DNA of 64,000 bases. Source: Mycobacterium sp. Lineage in GTDB: Bacteria; Actinomycetota; Actinomycetes; Mycobacteriales; Mycobacteriaceae. The stretch covers positions 1-64,000 of the forward strand of contig NZ_JAFBAT010000192.1 of the NCBI RefSeq assembly GCF_019247615.1, given 5' to 3'. The notes under the pieces are model-generated. The model worked only from the letters and a program-made list of their open reading frames with translations. It ran no database searches and had not been told where the DNA came from. The position numbers and the translations under genes are program-made. Positions within the stretch are counted from its first letter, which is position 1; each line of letters opens with the position of its first letter. Shown here one piece after another: positions 10,708-18,436 of this stretch.

Positions 10708-12627
10708 CAGTTCGGGTCGGTCGATCGAACTCTGCTGCACGGCGTCGCCCGGGGCCGTCCCGAGCAAGATCCGCTTGATCGGGATTTCCAGCCGTTTGCC
10801 GGTCAGTGTTCGAGGTATGCCCGGAACCTCGAGGATGTCGTCGGGCACATGCCGCGGCGACGCGTGCCGGCGGATCTCCGCCGCGATCCGCGACCGCAGC
10901 TCGTCGTCGAGGGTGACACCGTCTTCGGTGTCGACGAAGAGCGGCATCCAGTAGCCGCCGTCGTCCTGCTCGATGCCGACCACCAGACAGTCACGCACCT
11001 CGGGCAGCCGTTCGACGGCGGTATAGATCTCCGCGCTGCCAATCCGGATGCCGAGCCGGTTCAGGGTGGCATCCGAACGGCCGTGCACTACAACGGATCC
11101 CCGCTCGGTGATGGTGATCCAGTCGCCGTGCCACCACACCCCCGGGTATCGGTCGAAATAGGCGGCGTGGTAGCGGCTGCCGTCGTCGTCGTTCCAGAAG
11201 AACACCGGCATCGAGGGCATCGGCTTGGTCAGCACGAGTTCGCCCTCCTCGCCGACCACCGGATTGTTTGGCCCGGACCAGGATTCGATGGCCGCGCCCA
11301 GGCAGATGCAGTTCAGCTCCCCGGCCACGACCGGCAGGATCGGGCACCCACCGATGAAGGCCGTGCAGACGTCGGTGCCACCGCTCATCGATACCACCGG
11401 CACCGACCGGCCGAGTCCCTCCTGTACCCAGCGGAATCCGGACGCCGGCAACGGCGATCCGGTGGAGCCCACGGCGCGCACCGCCTCCAGCCGGTAGGAG
11501 GCACCCGGCTTCAACTCCTTCTTGGCGCACGCCAACAGGTAGCCCGCCCCGGCCCCGAGCACCGTCACACCGGCCTCGGCCGCGACCCGCCAGAGGGCAT
11601 CGGTCGTCCCGTGGGTGGGGCTGCCGTCGTACAGCACGATCGTGGCGCCGACGAGCAGCCCGGACAACAGCAGGTTCCACATCATCCAGCTGGTGGACGA
11701 ATACCACAGGAAGCGGTCGTCGGGGTGCAGGTCGAGCTGCAGGCTCAGATACTTCAGGTGCTCGAGCACGATACCGCCATGCCCGTGCACGATGCCCTTC
11801 GGCTTGCCGGTGGTTCCCGACGAAAACAGCACCCACAGCGGGTGGGCGAACGGCACCGGCGTAATATCTTGAGCCGCATCGGATTCCACCGCGTGCGCCC
11901 ACGGCACCGCTTCCTTGCCCAAGTCGTCGGGCAATTCGAGGCCTAACCGCGGCACCACCACCGTCGCCCGCAGAGTGGGCATGGCGCACCGGATCTCGGT
12001 CAATTCCTCGCGGCGATCGACGCGGTTGCCCCCGTAGACCGAGCCGTCGCTGGCGACCAGCACGGTGGGTTCCAGCTGACCCAGCCGCGCGATCACGCCG
12101 TCGACGGCCATGTCCTGGTTGCACACCGCCCACACCGCACCCACGCTGGCGGCGGCCAGGGCGGCGACGACGGCCTCGGCGACGTTGGGCAGGTATCCGA
12201 CGACGCTGTCGCCGGGTTTGACGTCGAGGCCGCGTAGGTAGGCGGCGAACGCCGCGGTCTCCCGCTGCAGACGGGCCCACGACCACTCGCCCGTACCGTC
12301 TTCACCGACGACGACCAGGGCGGGCCGCTCGTCCGTGGCGTTCCGGAACACCTCGGTCGCGTAGTTCAGCGTGGCGCCCGGAAACCACTCGGCGCCGGGC
12401 ATGGAACGGTTGCCCAGCACGGCCCCCGGCCGGCTGTGCGCCCGAATGTCGAAGAAATTCCAGACCGCGTCCCAGAACCACTCGATGTCATCCACTGACT
12501 TGTGCCACAGCTCGTGGTAATCGCCGTACTCGCCGCGATCGGTTTCCGCCAGCCAGGCCAGGAAGCGGGTGAGGTTGGCGCCGGCGAGCGTTGCCTCGTC
12601 GGGAACCCAGCCGCCGGTTTCGGTCAT
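10666..12627 (-). CDS. Acetoacetyl-CoA synthetase (ANL superfamily)
   Basis: WVLFSSGTTGKPKGIVHGHGGIVLEHLKYLSLQLDLHPDDRFLWYSSTSWMMWNLLLSGLL...; 653 aa. Confidence 0.88.
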   Translation of the reverse strand: MTETGGWVPDEATLAGANLTRFLAWLAETDRGEYGDYHELWHKSVDDIEWFWDAVWNFFDIRAHSRPGAVLGNRSMPGAEWFPGATLNYATEVFRNATDERPALVVVGEDGTGEWSWARLQRETAAFAAYLRGLDVKPGDSVVGYLPNVAEAVVAALAAASVGAVWAVCNQDMAVDGVIARLGQLEPTVLVASDGSVYGGNRVDRREELTEIRCAMPTLRATVVVPRLGLELPDDLGKEAVPWAHAVESDAAQDITPVPFAHPLWVLFSSGTTGKPKGIVHGHGGIVLEHLKYLSLQLDLHPDDRFLWYSSTSWMMWNLLLSGLLVGATIVLYDGSPTHGTTDALWRVAAEAGVTVLGAGAGYLLACAKKELKPGASYRLEAVRAVGSTGSPLPASGFRWVQEGLGRSVPVVSMSGGTDVCTAFIGGCPILPVVAGELNCICLGAAIESWSGPNNPVVGEEGELVLTKPMPSMPVFFWNDDDGSRYHAAYFDRYPGVWWHGDWITITERGSVVVHGRSDATLNRLGIRIGSAEIYTAVERLPEVRDCLVVGIEQDDGGYWMPLFVDTEDGVTLDDELRSRIAAEIRRHASPRHVPDDILEVPGIPRTLTGKRLEIPIKRILLGTAPGDAVQQSSIDRPELLDAFVAYRRTRVP

Positions 12628-13754
12628 TTGTCCCTCACGGCGGTGACGTTACAGGCGGCCTCCATCAGCATCCAGCCGGAAAGCTGCACCGACAGATCAC
12701 GCTCGGCGATCTCAGAAGCGTTGACCGCACCCTCGACGAACTCCGCCTCCGTGCCACCCGCAGTGGGCAGCTCCGCGTCGCGGTCCCAAAACGCGCCGAA
12801 CAACGGCAGCCCGTCCACGGTTTGCCGGTAGTCCCACGCGGATTTCGCGCTGGCCAGCACGATCGTGCGGGCGGTGTCGCGGGCCACGGCGTCGTCGGCG
12901 GAGTCGCCGGGCAGCGTGGTCGCCACCAGCGCGAGGTAGCGGGCGGTGATGCCGGCGAACAGGCCGCCGTCCCCGCCGCCGGCGCCCCTCAGCACCCCCG
13001 ACGGCGCCATCTGCTCGCTGACGGCCGCGACCAGCCGATGCACCCGCGCCCCGTGGCGGGCCCTGACTTCAGCCCCGGTGCGCGCGGCCAGCTCCGTTTC
13101 CAGGCCGAGCACCACACCCTGGCAGTAGGTGTACTGCGCGCGAACCAGCGAGCCGCCCTTGATCCCGTCGAACACCAGGTGCGTCTCCGGGTCGATGAGG
13201 GTGCGGTCGATCCAGTCGGCCATCTGCTCGGCCCGCTTCAGCCGGTCTCCCTCGGCGGGATAGCGGGCGAGGAAGATTCCCGCCGGACCGTTGGCGGGAG
13301 CGTTGAAAAACTGGTCCTGCTTGCGCCATGGGATACCGCCGCCGTCCTCGGGCACCCAGGCCCTGACGAATTGGTCGCACAGCTTGGGCAGCGCGCGCCG
13401 GCGCTGGACGCCGACTATGCGCGCGGCGCGCTCCAGCGCCAATGCCAGCCACGCCATGTCGTCGTAGTAGTCGTTGGTCCAGGAGAAATTGTTGCGCATC
13501 CGGTGTGACCGGACCTGGCGGTTGATCTTGGCACGCCTGTCCGGCCGCGCGTCGCGCTGCTGCGCGTCGACCAGGCAATCGAGCAGGTGCGCCTGCCACC
13601 AGTAGTGCCACGTGCCGAACAACCGGTCGCGCCGCACCGCCGGCCAGGCGACCACTCCCAGCTGCGTTCCCGGCAACCCCCAGAGTCGTTTGAGGTGGCG
13701 TTGGGTTACGGCGGCTTCGGAGCTGGCGGCACGATTGGCCCACAACTGATCCAT
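12624..13754 (-). CDS. Glycoside hydrolase family 76-like protein (Rv0365c-like)
   Basis: From MDQLWANRAASSEAAVTQRHLKRLW; NFSWTNDYYDDMAWLALALERA (GH76 DD motif), 376 aa; 4-bp overlap with the downstream CDS. Confidence 0.82.
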   Translation of the reverse strand: MDQLWANRAASSEAAVTQRHLKRLWGLPGTQLGVVAWPAVRRDRLFGTWHYWWQAHLLDCLVDAQQRDARPDRRAKINRQVRSHRMRNNFSWTNDYYDDMAWLALALERAARIVGVQRRRALPKLCDQFVRAWVPEDGGGIPWRKQDQFFNAPANGPAGIFLARYPAEGDRLKRAEQMADWIDRTLIDPETHLVFDGIKGGSLVRAQYTYCQGVVLGLETELAARTGAEVRARHGARVHRLVAAVSEQMAPSGVLRGAGGGDGGLFAGITARYLALVATTLPGDSADDAVARDTARTIVLASAKSAWDYRQTVDGLPLFGAFWDRDAELPTAGGTEAEFVEGAVNASEIAERDLSVQLSGWMLMEAACNVTAVRDK

Positions 13755-13833
13755 ACCGCGATCCTGCCCTAGCGTGCCCTCCCCGCACACGCGACGCCCA
13801 GCCACCCACGACCGCACGGGCATGCTGGAGCCC

Positions 13834-14821
13834 ATGAGGACTTTGAGCGTCAATGGCGAGCGCCACCGTGGCCGTGTCCCCCATGCGGGTTACTCTCTCA
13901 CGCAGCGTGAGCGCCGTCGCGAGCCGAACCTGGCTGCGAATTACCGCCCGATTTCTCGCCGTGCGGTTCGGCTCGCGGCGCTAGTCGTCGTCGATCAGAT
14001 GGGCGAACGCCTGCAGATTCTTCAGCGACTGACGCGCGCCACGACGTCGACGCCGAGGACGACACGCCGCTGCTATACGTATTGCGCAACCACCTGGGCG
14101 AAACTCCGTGCCGGGCTATGACTTTCCGGCCTACCGGGTGACCAACCACCTGGTGACCGAGATGCCCCTGCGTACCTCGGCACTGCGTTCCCTCGGCGCG
14201 TTCATCAATGTCTTTGCGGCGGAGTCGTTCATGGATGAACTGGCGTCGGCCGCGGGTCGCGATCCGGTCGAATTCCGGTTGGCGCATCTGTCGGATCCCC
14301 GCGCGCGAGCGGTGCTGCGGGCTGCGGCATCGCGGGCCGGCTGGACCGAGTGGACGCCGAGCGATGCGGCGGGTCACGGCATCAGCTATGCGCGCTACAA
14401 GAACTCGGCCGCCTATTGCGCGGTCGTTGCCGAGGTGGAGGCGGTCGATCAGGTGCGGGTGTGCCGGCTCGTCATCGCCGTGGATGCTGGGCTGATCATC
14501 AATCCGGACGGCGCGGCCAATCAGATCGAAGGCGGCGCGGTCCAGGCCACCAGCTGGACGCTCAAGGAGCGGGTGCGCTTCGACCGCTTCAACGTCACGA
14601 GTGACACGTGGGAGACCTACCCCATCCTGCGCTTCTCCGATGTGCCCTCGGTCGAGGTGGAACTTGCTGCGGCCGGAGCTAACCCGTCGCTGGGTGTCGG
14701 CGAGTGCGCCCAGGGACCGACCGCCGCCGCAATCGCCAACGCCGTGTGCCACGCGCTCGGCGTCCGGGTGCGGTCACTGCCGCTGACCCGCGATCGGCTC
14801 ATCGCCGCGATGGCCAACTAG
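13834..14821 (+). pseudogene. Chimeric remnant of a molybdenum hydroxylase (isoquinoline 1-oxidoreductase/xanthine dehydrogenase type)
   Basis: MRTLSVNGERH (13834), then after an interruption HDVDAEDDTPLLYVLRNHLGE (small-subunit start), then directly PGYDFPAYRVTNHLVTEMPLRTSALRSLGAFINVFAAESFMDEL...GVGECAQGPTAAAIANAVCHALG (large-subunit C-terminal part, ORF 14108-14821). Confidence 0.8.
13918..13977. repeat. 13-bp perfect inverted repeat with 34-bp loop
   Basis: CGCGAGCCGAACC (13918-13930) / GGTTCGGCTCGCG (13965-13977). Confidence 0.85.
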
Positions 14822-16010
14822 CCAGCGCGGCCAGCAACTCCCGCAGCCCGGTCAGCGAATGGGCGGGCAGGAGCAAGTCGCAGAACGGCAGCGCCGCGGC
14901 CATCGAACCGGCCAGCGGCTCGTAGCCACCATGCGCCGCGCGGGGATTCAGCCACACCAGCATCGCGGCGCGGCGGCGCAGCCTGGCCATCGCGTGCGCG
15001 AGGACATCGGGCGGGTCGGCGTCCCACCCGTCGGAGGCGATGATCACCACCGCGCCGCGCAGCGCATTGCCGTGCGGCGGCGTCAGCAGGGCGGCGAGGC
15101 TGCGCCCGATGAAGGTGCCCCCGTACCGGTCGGCGACTTTCGCGTTGGCTTTCTGCAGCGCCACCTCGGCGGAGCGGTGGGACAGCACCGAGGTGAGCCG
15201 GGTGAGCGACGTCGAAAACGCGAAGACCTCCGTCCGGGCACCAGCCCGGCGTACCACCGCGGCGCGCATCAGGTGCAGATATACCGCCGCATAGGGCTGC
15301 ATCGAGCGGCTCACGTCACACACCAGGACGACGCGGCGGGGCCGGCGGCGGGGCTGCGTTCGCGCCAGGACAACCGGTTCCCAGCCGGTCGCGCGCGATG
15401 CGTTCATGGTCGCCCGCAGGTCGATGCGCTTTCCGCCGGCACTGGGTTCGAACCGCATGCTGCGGCGCCGCGGCCAGCGCGCGATGCTCGCCTCCAGCCA
15501 GGAACCGAGCAGCCGAAGGTCGTCGGGATCCAAGCGGTCCAACGGTTCGTCGGCGAGTGCGGCCAGGCGGCTGGGCAACAGATCGGGCAGTAGGACGCTC
15601 GCTTGTGCGGCGTCGGCGTCGTCGCTCACGGCCCGGGTGGCCCAGGGCAGTTTTCGGGAGCCGGCGCCGGCGGGGCTCTCCGCGAGCTGGACACTGCCGG
15701 CCGAGGGTGTTTTCGGGCCCCAACCGGACAGGAGCGGCTCGGGCCTGGTTGCAGCGTCGGGCCGCGCCGCACCGAACACCGCTTCAAAGACGGCGTCGAA
15801 GGAGACAAGATCTTCCATCCGGCTGACCAAGGTCAGCCGCGCCGCCCAATACAGTGCCGACGTGGTGTCCGGCGCCAGCCGGCGGAGCGCCTGCACGAAA
15901 CTCGCCGGGCCATCGGGGGGGACAAGGACCCCGACACCGCGCAGGCGCGTCACCAGGGCGGCCGCGAACGCCGCCAAATCGGCTCCCCGCAACAGGATTG
16001 GGGTGCTCAT
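14799..16010 (-). CDS. coxE: VWA-domain protein, CoxE-like (Rv0368c-like)
   Basis: VVLVCDVSRSMQPYAAVYLHLMRAAVVRRAGARTEVFAFSTSLTRLT (VWA MIDAS region). Confidence 0.85.
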   Translation of the reverse strand: MSTPILLRGADLAAFAAALVTRLRGVGVLVPPDGPASFVQALRRLAPDTTSALYWAARLTLVSRMEDLVSFDAVFEAVFGAARPDAATRPEPLLSGWGPKTPSAGSVQLAESPAGAGSRKLPWATRAVSDDADAAQASVLLPDLLPSRLAALADEPLDRLDPDDLRLLGSWLEASIARWPRRRSMRFEPSAGGKRIDLRATMNASRATGWEPVVLARTQPRRRPRRVVLVCDVSRSMQPYAAVYLHLMRAAVVRRAGARTEVFAFSTSLTRLTSVLSHRSAEVALQKANAKVADRYGGTFIGRSLAALLTPPHGNALRGAVVIIASDGWDADPPDVLAHAMARLRRRAAMLVWLNPRAAHGGYEPLAGSMAAALPFCDLLLPAHSLTGLRELLAALASWPSRR

Positions 16011-16016
16011 GGGTCG

Positions 16017-16664
16017 CTACCGCCTCCGGCGCAGCACCCAGACCAGCAGCAGCAGCCCGAGCACGGCGGCCGCCGCCGCGCCGTACTTCTTCAGCCGGTC
16101 ACCCCCGGCGAGGTCGAGCAGATCGATGGGCTGCGGCTCGGCGGCGGGCGCGGCGTGGCGCGGCTCCTCGATGCGGCCGATGTGCGAGGGCCCCTCCGGG
16201 GTGGCCGGCACCGCCACGTTTTCGGCGACCAGCTTGGTTTCCAGCGACTCCACGAACTGCCCCAGCAGTTTCTCCGACACCTGCTGCAGCATTCCGCTGC
16301 CGAACTGGGCCAGCTTGCCGACGATCTTCAGGTCCGTGTCGACGGTGACGCCGGTGCGCTCGCCGTCCTCGTGCAGCTGGGCCGTCACCGTGGCCGCCGC
16401 GTTGCCGGTTCCCCGCGATTCCTTGCCCTTGGCGTCGATGACGGCACGATGCTGCGCGCGGTCCCGTTCGACGAAGCGCACCTTGCCGCTGAACTCGCTG
16501 GTCACCGGCCCCACCTTGACCTTCACCTTCCCGAGGTAGTCGTCACCCTCATGGCCGGTCAGCTGCGCCCCCGGCATGAGCGGGATCACCTGCTCCAGGT
16601 CGCTCAGCACATCCCAAGCCCGCTCAATGGGGGCGCTGACGGTGAACTGGTTGGCGATCTTCAT
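16017..16664 (-). CDS. coxG: CoxG/SRPBCC family protein with C-terminal TM tail
   Basis: MKIANQFTVSAPIERAWDVLSDLEQVIPLMPGAQLTG...; C-term KKYGAAAAAVLGLLLLVWVLRRRR. Confidence 0.88.
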   Translation of the reverse strand: MKIANQFTVSAPIERAWDVLSDLEQVIPLMPGAQLTGHEGDDYLGKVKVKVGPVTSEFSGKVRFVERDRAQHRAVIDAKGKESRGTGNAAATVTAQLHEDGERTGVTVDTDLKIVGKLAQFGSGMLQQVSEKLLGQFVESLETKLVAENVAVPATPEGPSHIGRIEEPRHAAPAAEPQPIDLLDLAGGDRLKKYGAAAAAVLGLLLLVWVLRRRR

Positions 16665-16679
16665 GCGGTGGGTCCTTTC

Positions 16680-17558
16680 TCACGTGCGGCTGTAACCAGC
16701 AAAGGCGGTGAACGCGTCGCGTATCAGAGTACGGTCGTCGGGCGTCTTGGCCAGCGCCCCCAGGCTGGTCAGTGCGGCCGGGTTCACGAGGTCTGCCACC
16801 CCGAGCGACACCAGGGCGGCGATCCAGTCGATGGTTTCGGCCACGCCCGGCGGCTTGTCCAGGTCCAGATCGCGCGCACTGCCGACGAATTGGGTGGCTT
16901 GCTCGATCAACGGCGCGGTCGCCCCGGGTACCGTCCTGCGGACGATGGCGGCCGCCCGGGCCGGCTCCGGATAGTCGATCCAGTGGTACAGACAGCGGCG
17001 GCGCAGCGCGTCATGCAGGTCGCGGCTGCGGTTAGAGGTCAGCACCGCAATCGGGCGGCGCTCGGCGACGAAGGTGCCCAACTCGGGCACGGTGACCGCT
17101 GATTCACCGAGGAATTCCAGCAGCAATGCCTCGAATTCGTCGTCGGCCCGGTCAATCTCGTCGATCAGCAGCACCGGCGGCTTGGGACCGCGATGCCGCA
17201 CACACTTGAGGATGGGCCGATCCATCAGATAGGTCTCGGTGTAGAGATCCGCCTCGTCAAGGTTGGCACCGCGCGCCTCGGCCAGCCGGATCGACAACAG
17301 CTGCCGCTGATAGTTCCAGTCGTAGAGCGCCTCGCTCGCCGTCAGCCCTTCATAGCATTGCAGCCGCACCAGCGCGGTATCCAACACGGCCGCAAGGGTT
17401 TTCGCTGCCGTCGTCTTGCCGACGCCCGGTTCGCCCTCCAGCAGCAGCGGCCGCCCGAGCGTGACCGCGAGATAGAGCGCCGAAGCGGTCCCGGTATCCA
17501 GCAGATAATCGTGGGCGTCGAACCGACCGATCACGTCCTCGACATCGCTGAAGGTCAT
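16680..17558 (-). CDS. coxD: MoxR/CoxD-type AAA+ ATPase (Rv0370c-like)
   Basis: [56 protein letters not shown]...LLIDEIDRADDEFEALLLEFL. Confidence 0.9.
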   Translation of the reverse strand: MTFSDVEDVIGRFDAHDYLLDTGTASALYLAVTLGRPLLLEGEPGVGKTTAAKTLAAVLDTALVRLQCYEGLTASEALYDWNYQRQLLSIRLAEARGANLDEADLYTETYLMDRPILKCVRHRGPKPPVLLIDEIDRADDEFEALLLEFLGESAVTVPELGTFVAERRPIAVLTSNRSRDLHDALRRRCLYHWIDYPEPARAAAIVRRTVPGATAPLIEQATQFVGSARDLDLDKPPGVAETIDWIAALVSLGVADLVNPAALTSLGALAKTPDDRTLIRDAFTAFAGYSRT

Positions 17559-18424
17559 GCGCCGACGGGCCGGTTCGCAAACGCCGTGCGGCATCCCGGG
17601 CCGCAGAACCAGTAGTCGGCGCCGGCCAGCTGCAGGTGCTCGGTGGCGGGCCCGATCGTTACCGTCATGCCGCACACCGGGTCGAGCGCCTCCCGCGGGA
17701 CCGCCGGGGCGGCGTCGCCGCTCAGGCCGCCGCGGCGAATGCTGGCGACGAGCTCGGCCGCGATCGACACGGCGATCTCCGCGGGGGTCTTCGCGCCGAT
17801 CGGCAGCCCGACCGGGGTATGCACCCGGGCGCGCTCGGCCTCGGCGAGGTCGAGCGAGTCCAGAATCGATGCGCCGCGAACGCGGCTGGCCACCAGGCCG
17901 ATATACCGGACGCCGCCATCGAGTGCCGCGCGGATGATCTCCGCCTCCGGGCCGCCGTGGCTGGCGATCACGACGGCCGTCGCGTCGCCCGGTTGGTCGT
18001 CGCGCCGAACGTCATACCCCAACGCGCCGCATAGTTGAGCCAGCGCGTCGGCGATCGGTGTGGCGCCGTGGATGCGGATCAAGGGGGCGGGCAGCTGCGG
18101 AGTGAGGAAGATCTCCAGCGACCCGCCGGACAAGCACGGGTTGACCACCACGCAGGCGCCGGGCGCCTCGGGAAAGTGCACGTCGCCGTCGGGAAGCACG
18201 CGCAGCAGCACGCTTTCGCCCGCCTGCAGGGCGCCCAGCGCCGCCTTGCGGACGGAGTTCTGCGCACACTGGCCACCGACGAAACCCTCGATCGTGCCGT
18301 CCGCCAAGAGAATTGCCTCGTCGCCCGGGTATGACGAGGTGGGCGGCTGGGCCCGTACCACCGTCGCGTGCACGAACGGTGTCCGCGCCGCCAACAGCTG
18401 CTGCACCCGCTCACTGATCGTCAT
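17555..18424 (-). CDS. XdhC/CoxF family maturation factor fused to a C-terminal YHS domain
   Basis: XdhC motifs (IEGFVGGQCAQNSVRKAAL; YIGLVASRVRGASIL; PVGLPIGAKTPAEIAVSIAAEL) followed by DPVCGMTVTIGPATEHLQLAGADYWFCGPGCRTAFANRPVGA. Confidence 0.9.
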   Translation of the reverse strand: MTISERVQQLLAARTPFVHATVVRAQPPTSSYPGDEAILLADGTIEGFVGGQCAQNSVRKAALGALQAGESVLLRVLPDGDVHFPEAPGACVVVNPCLSGGSLEIFLTPQLPAPLIRIHGATPIADALAQLCGALGYDVRRDDQPGDATAVVIASHGGPEAEIIRAALDGGVRYIGLVASRVRGASILDSLDLAEAERARVHTPVGLPIGAKTPAEIAVSIAAELVASIRRGGLSGDAAPAVPREALDPVCGMTVTIGPATEHLQLAGADYWFCGPGCRTAFANRPVGA

Positions 18425-18436
18425 CCGAGGCCCATA

